64,000 bases of DNA. Source: an uncultured Prevotella sp. GTDB taxonomy: Bacteria > Bacteroidota > Bacteroidia > Bacteroidales > Bacteroidaceae. The stretch lies in the NCBI GenBank assembly GCA_934272845.1, contig CAKQSF010000001.1:62001-126000 (forward strand). The letters are read 5' to 3'. The notes under the pieces were generated by a model. The model made no database searches and was not told the origin of the DNA. It was given only the letters and a program-made list of their open reading frames with translations. Below are positions 55,838-64,000 of the stretch, piece by piece. The position numbers and the translations under genes were made by a program. Numbering within the stretch: position 1 is the first letter of the stretch; every line of letters starts with the position of its first letter.

Positions 55838-57316
55838 ATGAAAAGTACAAACATTCCAGAAGTAAAACTCGGCATCATCGCTGTTAGCCGTGACTGTTTC
55901 CCTATCGCACTGTCAACACAGCGCCGTGAGAACATTGTGAAAGCATATAACGGCGAAGTTTTCAACTGCCAAACTACTGTTGAGAACGAGAAAGATATGG
56001 AGAAAGCCGTATCTGAGGTTAAGGCAGCAGGCTGCAACGCTCTCGTTGTATTCCTCGGCAACTTCGGTCCAGAGACCCCAGAGACACTTATCGCAAAGAA
56101 CTTTGACGGACCTTGCATGTTCGTTGCAGCAGCAGAGGGCGACGGTGACATGATAAACGGTCGTGGCGATGCATACTGTGGCATGCTGAACTGCTCTTAT
56201 AACCTTGGCATGCGCCACCTCAAAGGCTATATTCCAGAGTATCCTGTAGGCACAGCAGAAGAAGTTGCAAAGATGATGGCAGACTTCGTTCCTGTTGCTC
56301 GCGTTATCCTAGGCCTCAAAGGACTCAAGATTATCACCTTCGGTCCACGTCCACAGGACTTCTTCGCTTGTAACGCACCTATCAAGGGACTCTATGAACT
56401 CGGCGTAGAAATAGAAGAAAACTCTGAACTTGACCTTCTCGTTGCATACAAGCAGCATGAGAATGACCCACGTATTGATGATGTTTGCGCTGACATGGCA
56501 AAAGAAATGGGTGAGGGTTGTTACTATCCTGACCTCAGCCGTCGCATGGCTCAGTTCGAATTAACACTGCTTGATTGGGCTGAGGCTCACAAGGGGTCAC
56601 GCCAATATGTAGCGTTCGCTGACAAGTGCTGGCCTGCTTTCCCAAGCCAGTTTGGCTTCGAGCCTTGCTATGTTAACAGCCGTCTCGTTAGCAGAGGCAT
56701 CCCTGTAGCATGTGAAGTTGACATATACGGTGCTTTGTCTGAGTATATCGGCATGTGCGCAAGCGATGATACCGTAACTCTGCTTGACATCAACAACTCT
56801 GTTCCTAAGTACATCTACGACGAAGACATTGTTGGCAAGTACGACTATAAACTCACCGATACATTCATGGGTTTCCACTGCGGTAACACTCCTCAGTGCA
56901 AAATGTGCTCTAACCGTAAGATTAAGTACCAACTCATACAGAATCGTCTGCTAGAGAACGGTGGTACACCAGACTTTACACGTGGTACACTTGAAGGAGA
57001 TATCGCTGCTAGCGACATCACATTCTATCGTTTACAGTGTGATTCAGAAGGTAATCTGCGCTCTTACATCGCAGAGGGTGAGGTTCTGGACGTTCCTACA
57101 CGCTCATTCGGTGGTATCGGCATCTTCGCTATCAAGGAGATGGGACGCTTCTATCGTCATGTTCTCGTACAGAAAGGTTATCCACACCACGGTGCTGTTG
57201 CCTTCTCACACGTTGGCAAGACTCTCTTCGAAGTATTCAAGTATCTTGGCATTAAGGACATCGCTTACAACCAGCCGAAGTCACTGCCATACGCTACTGA
57301 GAATCCATTCGCATAA
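55838..57316 (+). CDS. L-fucose/L-arabinose isomerase family protein
   Basis: 492 residues without a signal peptide. Residues 1-330 form the two Rossmann-like domains of the family (GIIAVSRDCFPIALSTQRR, VVFLGNFGPETPETL, GLKIITFGPRPQDFF), and the C-terminal third contains a substrate-binding core with CGNTPQCKMCSN, EGEVLDVPTRSFGG and HHGAVAFSHVG. Compared with FucI the length is shorter (about 590), so it belongs to the unassigned branch often labelled fucose isomerase. It is probably cytoplasmic and may isomerise a deoxy- or pentose sugar. It is followed by a strong terminator and the 44-bp repeat array. Confidence 0.82.
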   Translation: MKSTNIPEVKLGIIAVSRDCFPIALSTQRRENIVKAYNGEVFNCQTTVENEKDMEKAVSEVKAAGCNALVVFLGNFGPETPETLIAKNFDGPCMFVAAAEGDGDMINGRGDAYCGMLNCSYNLGMRHLKGYIPEYPVGTAEEVAKMMADFVPVARVILGLKGLKIITFGPRPQDFFACNAPIKGLYELGVEIEENSELDLLVAYKQHENDPRIDDVCADMAKEMGEGCYYPDLSRRMAQFELTLLDWAEAHKGSRQYVAFADKCWPAFPSQFGFEPCYVNSRLVSRGIPVACEVDIYGALSEYIGMCASDDTVTLLDINNSVPKYIYDEDIVGKYDYKLTDTFMGFHCGNTPQCKMCSNRKIKYQLIQNRLLENGGTPDFTRGTLEGDIAASDITFYRLQCDSEGNLRSYIAEGEVLDVPTRSFGGIGIFAIKEMGRFYRHVLVQKGYPHHGAVAFSHVGKTLFEVFKYLGIKDIAYNQPKSLPYATENPFA

Positions 57317-57377
57317 TACGCAGTAAACAGGCACAGAAAATAGCATAAAAACCTGCTCTCTGTGTAGCATATAAAAT

Positions 57378-57429
57378 AAAGAACCACAGCGGTTAACAAT
57401 AACAGTTAAGTCGTTGTGGTTCTTTTTTT
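57378..57429 (+). terminator. Terminator of the fucose-isomerase-like gene
   Basis: Stem AAAGAACCACA / TGTGGTTCTTT with an inner hairpin (GTTAAC / GTTAA-type) and a T-run that ends at 57429, one base before the tandem array. Confidence 0.8.
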
Positions 57430-58067
57430 GTGATAACAACGCAGTGATTAGATTGCTGCCGGGGGGCTTTTTAGTGATAACAACGCAGTGATTAGATTGC
57501 TGCCAGAGGCGTTTTAGTGATAACAACGCAGTGATTAGAATGCTGCCGGAGGGCTTTCTAGTGATAACTGCGCAGTGATTAGACTGCTGCCGGATGGCTT
57601 TCTAGTGATAACTGCGCAGTGATTAGATTGCTGCTGGAGGGCTTTCTAGTGATAACAGCGCAGTGATTAGATTGCTGCCGGAGTTTTTTTTAGTAATAAC
57701 AACGCAGTGATTAGACTGCCGCCGGAGGGCGTTTTAGTGATAACAACGCAGTGATTAGATTGCTGCCGGGGGGCTTTTTAGTGATAACAACGCAGTGATT
57801 AGAATGCTGCCGGAGGGCTTTTTAGTGATAACAACGCAGTGATTAGATTGCTGCCAGAGGCGTTTTAGTGATAACAACGCAGTGATTAGAATGCTGCCGG
57901 AGGGCTTTCTAGTGATAACAACGCAGTGATTAGAATGCTGCCGGAGGGCTTTTTAGTGATAACAACGCAGTGATTAGAATGCTGCCGGAGGGCTTTCTAG
58001 TGATAACAACGCAGTGATTAGACTGCTGCCGGAGGGCTTTCTAGTGATAACAACGCAGTGATTAGAG
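57430..58067. repeat. Array of 44-bp tandem repeats (15 units)
   Basis: Units begin GTGATAACAACGCAGTGATT and go on AGATTGCTGCCGGAGGGC plus a T-rich end. Starts are at 57430, 57474, 57517, 57561, 57605, 57649, 57693, 57737, 57781, 57825, 57868, 57912, 57956, 58000 and 58044, so spacing is 44 (43 in two units) and the last copy is cut to 24 bases. There are no spacers, so this is not a CRISPR array. 44 is not a multiple of 3 and every unit has stop codons, so it is not coding. Together with the terminators at both sides it fills the 886-base gap between convergent genes. Confidence 0.92.
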
Positions 58068-58086
58068 GAACAACATCATCAATATA

Positions 58087-58137
58087 CAGAAAAAAGATGG
58101 TGAACAAGTTAAAGATATAAACTTATTCACCATCTTC
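58087..58137 (-). terminator. Terminator of asnA
   Basis: Stem of 17 bp with one mismatch (AAGATGGTGAACAAGTT / AACTTATTCACCATCTT) followed by TTTTTTCT on the minus strand, 66 bases after the asnA stop. Confidence 0.8.
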
Positions 58138-58202
58138 AAATATATGTAATATATGGAAATGTCGTTATGTTTTATTTGCGGACATTGCTCTATTACCGTA
58201 CA

Positions 58203-59240
58203 TTAGATAAGGTTCATGCCCAATTCCTTGCACTCCTTACGCTGCTCTTCAGGCCAAATACTTGCCTGTATCTCACCGATGTGACCTTTATGAAGGAGCA
58301 CCATGCAGAGTCGACTCTGACCTATACCACCACCGATAGAGAGTGGTAATTTGTCATTAAGCAACTGCTTGTGGAAGTACAGTTCCTTACGCTCCATCTT
58401 ATTCTCTATTTCTAACTGTCGCAACAGGCTCTCTTTGTCTACACGTATGCCCATGGAAGAGAGTTCAAATGAACGTTCAAGTACTGGATACCATATAAGA
58501 ATATCGCCGTTCAAGCCAAAGTAACCATCACCATTAGGTGTTGTCCAGTCATCATAGTCAGGAGCACGTCCATCGTGTTTCTCACCATTACTCAACTTAT
58601 TACCTATGCCCATAACGAATACTGCGCCATACTTCTTGCATATAGCGTCCTCACGCTCCTTTGGAGTAAGGTTAGGATACATCTGCAAGAGTTCCTCACT
58701 GTGTATAAAGAATATCTCTTTTGGCAGGAAAGGCTTTATCTGTGGGTAAGTCTCACACGTAAGATACTCCGTTCTTAAGATAGCAGAATAGATACGTCTA
58801 ACAACATTTTTGAGGAAATCCAGGTTACGCTCTTCTTTTGTCATAACTGCTTCCCAATCCCACTGGTCTACATAAAGCGAGTGGAGGTTATCCAATTCCT
58901 CGTCAGCGCGAATAGCGTTCATGTCAGTATAGATACCATAGTCTGGCTCAATACCATACTCTGCCAGCGTTAATCTCTTCCACTTAGCGAGTGAATGAAC
59001 TACTTCTGCCTTCTGGTCTCCCAAGTCTTTAATAGGGAACGTAACGGCTCGCTCCACGCCATTGAGGTCGTCATTGATACCAAGACCTTGCAGTACGAAG
59101 AGCGGTGCAGTAACACGGCGTAAGTGAAGTTCCGTTGCCAAGTTCTGCTGAAAGAATTCCTTTATGAGTTTAATGCCCTGCTCTGTCTGCTTCATATCGA
59201 GAAGGGCTTTATAGTCATGTGGTTTTATCAGTTTACTCAT
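58203..59240 (-). CDS. asnA: Aspartate--ammonia ligase (asparagine synthetase A)
   Basis: 345 residues. The class II synthetase-like fold shows IKLIKEFFQQNLATELHLRR, the active-site blocks GLNGDILIWYPVLERSFEL and the end SIGGGIGQSRLCMVLL. It converts aspartate and ammonia to asparagine using ATP. The length is near the family norm (330-345). It is monocistronic, with the promoter box TAACTTTG upstream. Confidence 0.96.
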   Translation of the reverse strand: MSKLIKPHDYKALLDMKQTEQGIKLIKEFFQQNLATELHLRRVTAPLFVLQGLGINDDLNGVERAVTFPIKDLGDQKAEVVHSLAKWKRLTLAEYGIEPDYGIYTDMNAIRADEELDNLHSLYVDQWDWEAVMTKEERNLDFLKNVVRRIYSAILRTEYLTCETYPQIKPFLPKEIFFIHSEELLQMYPNLTPKEREDAICKKYGAVFVMGIGNKLSNGEKHDGRAPDYDDWTTPNGDGYFGLNGDILIWYPVLERSFELSSMGIRVDKESLLRQLEIENKMERKELYFHKQLLNDKLPLSIGGGIGQSRLCMVLLHKGHIGEIQASIWPEEQRKECKELGMNLI

Positions 59241-59271
59241 ATTTTTGTGCCTGTATTTTTTATTGCAGATG

Positions 59272-59279
59272 CAAAGTTA
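59272..59279 (-). promoter_or_regulatory. -7 box of asnA
   Basis: TAACTTTG on the minus strand, 31 bases upstream of the ATG at 59240. Confidence 0.65.
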
Positions 59280-59422
59280 CTACTTTTTTTGTTATGCTGC
59301 AAACTAAACAGACTTTTTATTTTACAAATAGCAAGATATTTAACCTTTCTATTAACTTTTTGCTATATTTTGCTTACTATTCCCTGTAATTTTTGTTATT
59401 TTGATATTATAATATCACTCAC

Positions 59423-60475
59423 TTACATTCCTTCGCGTAAAAAATCCATAGCCTCTTCCATTTCTTTTATTGTTGCGGTTTGGTTGATGCGTATGTCTCC
59501 TATGCCGCCGAGCAGTGTAAAGTTTATTACTCCTGCCGTGTTTTTCTTGTCGTGAGTCATCAGTTCGAGCAGTTCTGGATAGTCATCACATGTTATTGGT
59601 AGCACTCCGTAAACATCGCGAATATAACGTACAGCCTCTCTCATTGTCTCCACTGGGAACCCTGTTTTTGTTACAGCGAGATAGAGTTCAGGTATCAATC
59701 CGTACGCTACGGCATAGCCATGCAGTATGGGTTTATTTTTTCTCATTGCCCATGACTCGAAGGCATGTCCCATAGTGTGTCCTAGGTTCAATGCCTTACG
59801 TATTCCGTTCTCATGCGGGTCTTGGTCCACCACGCGTTCCTTCACAGCGACAGAGTCTGCCACCATTCGCTGCAACTGTTTTAGATCAGGCTGTGTGATA
59901 TCGAATGTTACGAGTTCGTTCCATAGTTGTTGGTTGGCAATAAGTCCGTGTTTCAACATCTCTGCATAACCAGACCGCATATTGGCATCATCGAGTGTCT
60001 TGAGGAATTCGGTGCAAAGTATAACGTATTTAGAGTCGTTGAATACGCCTATCTCGTTTTTCAATCCGCCGAAGTTAAATCCTGTCTTGCCTCCCACACT
60101 GGCATCCACCATGGAGAGTAATGTCGTTGGTATATTGATAAAGTTGATACCACGTTTGAATGTGCTTGCCGCGAAGCCACCAAGGTCTGTCACCATGCCT
60201 CCGCCCAGGTTTATCAGCAAAGAATGACGTGTAGCCCCCCCCTTCTGTAAGCACTGCCATACATGTGCCACACTATCAAGTGTTTTCTCCACATCGGTTG
60301 CGCCGATAGTGATCTTTATCGCTCCCTCAAGGCAAGCATAGTCTTTAACCACGGGAAGACAGAGTTTTTCCGTTGTTGTATCTGTAAGTATAAAGATTCT
60401 ATCATGCTCACAGTCGGCTATTGCTGATGTAAGTTCCTCTTGCAGGTTCTGTGACAATATTATTCTCTGGTTCAT
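59423..60475 (-). CDS. aroB: 3-dehydroquinate synthase
   Basis: 350 residues. NAD- and zinc-binding blocks are INLGGGMVTDLGGFAASTFK, IPTTLLSMVDASVGGKTGFN and LNLGHTMGHAFE, the last with metal-binding His residues. It converts DAHP to 3-dehydroquinate, the second step of the shikimate pathway. It ends the minus-strand operon nadB-dacB-aroB (22 bases after dacB). A run of eight G codes LQKGGATR near residue 80 and may be prone to slippage. Confidence 0.96.
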   Translation of the reverse strand: MNQRIILSQNLQEELTSAIADCEHDRIFILTDTTTEKLCLPVVKDYACLEGAIKITIGATDVEKTLDSVAHVWQCLQKGGATRHSLLINLGGGMVTDLGGFAASTFKRGINFINIPTTLLSMVDASVGGKTGFNFGGLKNEIGVFNDSKYVILCTEFLKTLDDANMRSGYAEMLKHGLIANQQLWNELVTFDITQPDLKQLQRMVADSVAVKERVVDQDPHENGIRKALNLGHTMGHAFESWAMRKNKPILHGYAVAYGLIPELYLAVTKTGFPVETMREAVRYIRDVYGVLPITCDDYPELLELMTHDKKNTAGVINFTLLGGIGDIRINQTATIKEMEEAMDFLREGM

Positions 60476-60497
60476 ATTTCAAGTAGGTATTGTGGGG

Positions 60498-61811
60498 TTA
60501 TTGGTTGGTGTTGTTATTTTTCTCTGGTCTACACATTGCTACACACACTCTGTTTTGGAATGTCTTTGCCGCAGCACTGCGCATCACTCCCTGGTTTATT
60601 ATGGCGAAACACAGTTCGTGTCCGTTCGCAGCAGTGCAATATCCAGCCAAACTGCTGATGCCTGTTAGCGTTCCTGTCTTGGCGTGTACGTTGCTTGCCG
60701 CTACCGTTTTGTTCATTCTTTTCTCCAGTGTTCCGTCTTTTGCCGCTATTGGCAATGCTGGATACAGGTATGCGTAGATATCCGTATTATTATAGGCATA
60801 ACGCAAGAACGCCACTTCTATTTCTGCCGATACATAGTTATAGAGTGACAGTCCAGAGCCATCAGCAAAGCGGTGCGGTCTGTCAGCAAGTCCTATTTTC
60901 TTTAGTAACGCCTCTGTCACGCTTTTTGCCTTTCGTGCCGTTGCAGGTTTTCCGTTCGTCAGTCCGAGTTGATAGAACATACTCTCGGCATAAAGGTTAT
61001 CGCTTTCTTTCATCATGCGATGCAGTATCTGCTCTATAGTATGCGTCCTTACGCACAATTCCTTAGCGTTTCGTGGGCACGTTTTATCTCCTCGTTCTCC
61101 TATCAACACTATTCCTGCGTCTTCTAACGCCTGCACCAGTCTGTCTGCCAGCCTATCCTTACGTCCATAGAGCAATGGTGTGAGCACTGGGTTGTCATCA
61201 TCCCAACACCATCCCTCGCCCGCGAGGTCGGCATCTTTCATAGAACGGTCCGCATACACATTGCCGCGAATTGTGTCAACGCCACACTCCTTTACCGACA
61301 GAGCGAAGGAACGCACATCATCCGCCCCTATACGTGGATCCATTCCACCTATTATATATATGTCGCCATGCAGGGTTTTTGTGCTATCCACAACGGTTCC
61401 TGTATAACGGAGACGTGTTTTGTAAAGGTATGCTCCACCGAGTTTATCGAGCGCGGCAATGGCTGTCAGCACTTTCATGGTCGATGCTGGACGCAGTGTC
61501 TGCTTCTCTCCCACCGCATACAATACCGAGTCTGCGGTAAGGTCATAGACCATCATGCCCAGTTGCGAAGTTTTCAAGAATTTGCTTTTCGCCATTATGC
61601 TGTCAATATCAGCCTTCAGTGACTGTGGCCATGGTAAGTCACACGCCACACTGTCTGCAGCGGTAAGCGTATCGGTAGCCACTGAGTCTTCAGTAGCCAA
61701 CGACTCCACATCGTCTTGCCTTACAACGTTGAGTGTATCCTGTGCATACGAAACTGTTGTCGCGGCAAGAAGCAGCGACAACAGCCACGTTTTATTCCTA
61801 TTATTTTTCAA
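60498..61811 (-). CDS. dacB: D-alanyl-D-alanine carboxypeptidase/endopeptidase (PBP4, DacB family)
   Basis: 437 residues with a signal peptide (1-24). All active-site motifs are visible: SxxK as PASTMKVLTAIAAL, SxN as MKESDNLYAESM and KTG as HAKTGTLTGISSLAG. It trims or cleaves peptide cross-links of the cell wall in the periplasm. An acidic, threonine-rich linker (about 25-55) precedes the catalytic part. It lies 6 bases after nadB and 22 before aroB. Confidence 0.93.
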   Translation of the reverse strand: MKNNRNKTWLLSLLLAATTVSYAQDTLNVVRQDDVESLATEDSVATDTLTAADSVACDLPWPQSLKADIDSIMAKSKFLKTSQLGMMVYDLTADSVLYAVGEKQTLRPASTMKVLTAIAALDKLGGAYLYKTRLRYTGTVVDSTKTLHGDIYIIGGMDPRIGADDVRSFALSVKECGVDTIRGNVYADRSMKDADLAGEGWCWDDDNPVLTPLLYGRKDRLADRLVQALEDAGIVLIGERGDKTCPRNAKELCVRTHTIEQILHRMMKESDNLYAESMFYQLGLTNGKPATARKAKSVTEALLKKIGLADRPHRFADGSGLSLYNYVSAEIEVAFLRYAYNNTDIYAYLYPALPIAAKDGTLEKRMNKTVAASNVHAKTGTLTGISSLAGYCTAANGHELCFAIINQGVMRSAAAKTFQNRVCVAMCRPEKNNNTNQ

Positions 61812-61817
61812 AAGTCC

Positions 61818-63410
61818 TTACTTTTTATTGTCATACGCATGGTGCGGATAGTCTGTTGTAAAGTGTAGTCCACGGCACTCCTTACGCTCTATCGCCCATC
61901 GTGTAATGAGATAACCCACGTTTATCATGTTACGAAGTTCGCAGATATCCTTGCTTGCATGCACGTGTTTAAAGAGTTCTTCTGTCTCCTCGTAAAGCAC
62001 GTCGAGACGTCTCCACGCTCTCTTCAGACGCAGGTCTGATCGTACTATGCCCACATAGTTAGCCATTATCTGTCCTACCTCAAGCACACTCTGCGTGATA
62101 AGCACCTTTTCCTCGTTTGACAGTGTGCCCTCATCGTTCCATTCTGGTACCAGTGTATTGAAGTCATATTCGTCCACGTGCTCCAGTGAGTGGCGTGAAG
62201 CAGTCTCGGCATATACTACCGCCTCAATGAGTGAGTTAGATGCCAAGCGGTTACCTCCATGCAGTCCGGTGCATGAACACTCGCCTATAGCATACAGGCG
62301 CTTGATGCTTGAGCATCCGTTGAGGTCTACCTTTATGCCGCCGCACATATAGTGGGCTGCTGGGCGTACTGGTATATATTCCTTCGTTATATCAATGCCT
62401 ATGGAGAGACACTTCTGATAGATGTTAGGGAAATGGTGTTTTGTCTCTTCTGGGTCCTTATGTGTCACATCAAGGCATACGTGGTCTATGCCGTGAATTT
62501 TCATCTCCTTATCTATAGCACGTGCTACGATGTCACGTGGTGCTAATGACAGGCGCTCGTCATATTTCTCCATGAACGTCTCACCGTTAGGCAGACGCAG
62601 TATGCCACCGTAACCACGCATTGCTTCTGTTATGAGGTAGGCAGGATGTGTTTCTCCTGGGTGATACAATGACGTTGGGTGGAACTGTACAAACTCCATG
62701 TCGGCTACCGTTCCCTTTGCTCTGTACACCATTGCCTCGCCATCTCCTGTAGCGATGATAGGGTTAGTAGTTGTCTGATAAACTGCTCCGCAGCCGCCAG
62801 TACACATCAGTGTTACTTTACTGAGATATGTATCAACCTTCTGTGTATCAGGATTCAGCACGTATGCACCATAGCACTCAATGTCTGGCGTACGACGAGT
62901 AACCTCTACTCCGAGGTGATGCTGCGTAATAATCTCCACTGCAAAGTGGTTTTCCTTCACCTCAATGTTAGGAGTGTTACGTACGGCCTCTATCAGTCCG
63001 CGCTGTATCTCGGCACCTGTATCATCTGCATGGTGCAGTATTCTGAATTCTGAGTGACCTCCCTCGCGGTGCAGGTCGAACTCACCATCTTCCTTACGGT
63101 CGAAGTTCACGCCCCACTGCACGAGTTCTTTAATCTGCGATGGCGCCATGCGTACTACCTGTTCTACTGCTGCACGGTCTGAAATAAAGTCACCGGCAAC
63201 CATAGTATCATGTATATGCTTTTCGAAATTGTCAACGATTACATTCGTCACCGATGCCACGCCACCCTGCGCAAAATTAGTATTAGCCTCTTCAAGCGTT
63301 GTCTTACAGATAAGGCATATCTTGCCCTTGTGTGCCCTTGCTACCTTAAGGGCGTAACTCATGCCGGCTACACCAGAACCGATAATGAGGAAGTCGTATT
63401 TATATACCAT
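61818..63410 (-). CDS. nadB: L-aspartate oxidase
   Basis: 530 residues. FAD binding is seen in FLIIGSGVAGMSYALKVARA, followed by ANTNFAQGGVASV; the catalytic region includes FVQFHPTSLYHPGETHPAYL and the end of the FAD domain AIGECSCTGLHGGNRLASNS. The C-terminal part is the helical domain of the succinate dehydrogenase/fumarate reductase family. It oxidises aspartate to iminoaspartate for NAD synthesis. First gene of the nadB-dacB-aroB operon. Confidence 0.96.
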   Translation of the reverse strand: MVYKYDFLIIGSGVAGMSYALKVARAHKGKICLICKTTLEEANTNFAQGGVASVTNVIVDNFEKHIHDTMVAGDFISDRAAVEQVVRMAPSQIKELVQWGVNFDRKEDGEFDLHREGGHSEFRILHHADDTGAEIQRGLIEAVRNTPNIEVKENHFAVEIITQHHLGVEVTRRTPDIECYGAYVLNPDTQKVDTYLSKVTLMCTGGCGAVYQTTTNPIIATGDGEAMVYRAKGTVADMEFVQFHPTSLYHPGETHPAYLITEAMRGYGGILRLPNGETFMEKYDERLSLAPRDIVARAIDKEMKIHGIDHVCLDVTHKDPEETKHHFPNIYQKCLSIGIDITKEYIPVRPAAHYMCGGIKVDLNGCSSIKRLYAIGECSCTGLHGGNRLASNSLIEAVVYAETASRHSLEHVDEYDFNTLVPEWNDEGTLSNEEKVLITQSVLEVGQIMANYVGIVRSDLRLKRAWRRLDVLYEETEELFKHVHASKDICELRNMINVGYLITRWAIERKECRGLHFTTDYPHHAYDNKK

Positions 63411-63463
63411 TGCTTTTATTGTTGTTTATCCCTGTATCTATTGAGATATTTATATAAGATGTG

Positions 63464-63471
63464 CAAAGTTA
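63464..63471 (-). promoter_or_regulatory. -7 box of the nadB-dacB-aroB operon
   Basis: TAACTTTG on the minus strand, 53 bases upstream of the ATG at 63410. Confidence 0.65.
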
Positions 63472-63605
63472 CACAGTTTTTTCGATAACTCCAAATTTCT
63501 GATTAAGTAATATTTAAGTTATTTTTTCACCGTCACGTAACGACTTTTTTCTTGTTCTCCGAGTGCTTCTAAAATGGTTTTTCTTTTTCGCTGATTATCA
63601 GGTTG

Positions 63606-63706
63606 TTACAAAACGCATTGTAATTTGGGCTTAATTACATCGTAATTAGGCCTTAATTACAATGTAATTTGGGCTTAATTACATTGTGATTTGGGTGCTT
63701 TCACTT
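63606..63706 (+). repeat. Modular intergenic repeat, family C, copy 3
   Basis: Four tandem words of the type TTGTAATTTGGGCTTAATTAC (one as GTAATTAGGCCTTAATTAC) followed by GTGATTTGGGTGCTTTCAC, the same 3' end as at 14940 and 34895. It lies in the 426-base gap between divergent nadB and chrA; no gene was seen there. Confidence 0.65.
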
Positions 63707-63733
63707 TTATGCTGGTTTATTGTTGCCATGCGA

Positions 63734-63749
63734 TGACATTAAACTGTCA
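63734..63749. promoter_or_regulatory. Small inverted repeat upstream of the chromate transporter gene
   Basis: TGACA, TTAAAC, TGTCA; a possible repressor site 44 bases upstream of the -7 box. Confidence 0.3.
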
Positions 63750-63769
63750 TAAAAATAACATATAAAAAG

Positions 63770-63800
63770 TTGGGAGATAGCAGTTTTTTTTGTAATTTTG
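63770..63800 (+). promoter_or_regulatory. Promoter of the chromate transporter gene
   Basis: TTG (63770-63772), 20 bases, TAATTTTG (63793-63800); the ATG at 63837 is 36 bases downstream. Confidence 0.65.
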
Positions 63801-63836
63801 CAGATTAAAGTGATGCTTAAAATATAACACACATAT

Positions 63837-64000
63837 ATGAACCGAACTCTTTTCTTGACATTCTTTCGCATAGGACTGTTCACCCTGGGTGGTGGCTATG
63901 CCATGATACCACTCATTGAAGCGGAGATTGTTGACAAACGTAAGTGGATAGACAAGGATATGTTTCTTGACCTGATAGCCGTGGCTCAGTCCTGTCCTGG
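63837..64000 (+). CDS. Chromate transporter family protein, N-terminal part
   Basis: The first 54 codons are visible and the frame runs off the window. The start MNRTLFLTFFRIGLFTLGGG and the block YAMIPLIEAEIVDKRKWID are those of the ChrA/CHR family, in which many Bacteroidetes genes code for half-size proteins that work in pairs. Natural substrate is uncertain; family members export chromate. The ATG at 63837 is the only start that includes the first helix. Confidence 0.85.
   Translation, partial: MNRTLFLTFFRIGLFTLGGGYAMIPLIEAEIVDKRKWIDKDMFLDLIAVAQSCP

Noticed and set aside
57281..57526. Open frame on the minus strand across the first repeat units
   Set aside because: It consists of translated tandem repeats and crosses the terminator; unit length 44 shifts the frame every time.
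57430..58067. CRISPR array
   Set aside because: Repeats follow each other directly with no spacer; all of the unit is conserved and there are no cas genes.

Overview
The window looks like a chromosomal segment of a gut- or rumen-type member of the Bacteroidales, most like Prevotella. The reasons are: promoters of the Bacteroidetes TAnnTTTG (-7) type in front of many genes; a full-length SprA (gliding/type IX secretion) gene; AsnA, SstT, MnmA, RsmA, RsgA, Frr and NadB-DacB-AroB of Bacteroidetes type; and a set of xylan-directed enzymes. Nothing resembling a phage, plasmid, CRISPR array, tRNA or rRNA was seen.

Layout. 1-1.5 kb: end of a family 2 glycosyltransferase and a secreted CE7-type acetylxylan esterase. 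2-4 kb: a small hypothetical gene and a complete but decayed insertion sequence with its target duplication still visible. 4.1-13.2 kb: a minus-strand block with a winged-helix protein carrying a histone-like tail, aspS, a PqqD / S24-S26 peptidase / HprK-like kinase / secreted protein / sigma factor cluster, a cardiolipin synthase-like enzyme and an MscS channel. 13.2-15.4 kb: glf between two inverted copies of a MITE-like element, with two further repeat families beside them. 15.4-18.9 kb: an Rpn-type nuclease, an ABM-like protein, and an AraC / GNAT / NifX-like operon.

18.9-34.4 kb is a carbohydrate region: a minus-strand operon of D-2-hydroxyacid dehydrogenase, GH115 glucuronidase, AsmA-like protein and GH2 beta-galactosidase, then a large secreted HEIGH metallopeptidase-like protein, divergent from a secreted GH10 xylanase. 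The last two share a C-terminal tail of the kind used for type IX secretion. 35-36.6 kb: metallophosphoesterase lipoprotein and a putative barrel protein. 36.8-45.2 kb: ruvA-sprA. 45.4-50.4 kb: a small exported protein, frr-rsgA, and a binding-protein/permease pair of an iron-type ABC transporter with a thioredoxin-like lipoprotein. 50.6-57.3 kb: a flippase-like membrane protein, rsmA, a DUF4923-like protein, sstT, mnmA and a fucose-isomerase-like gene. 57.4-58.1 kb: a striking array of 44-bp tandem repeats between two convergent terminators. 58.2-63.4 kb: asnA and the nadB-dacB-aroB operon. The window ends in the first codons of a chromate transporter.

The genes themselves are mostly ordinary. 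The unusual material is between them: at least five families of short interspersed repeats, several present as pairs far apart in the window, one supplying the stop codon of the xylanase gene; the 44-bp array; and an orphan terminator plus palindrome between the metallopeptidase and xylanase genes. The most interesting gene group is the sigma factor / HprK-like kinase / S24-S26 peptidase / PqqD cluster, which has parts of a peptide-maturation system but no visible precursor or core modifying enzyme.
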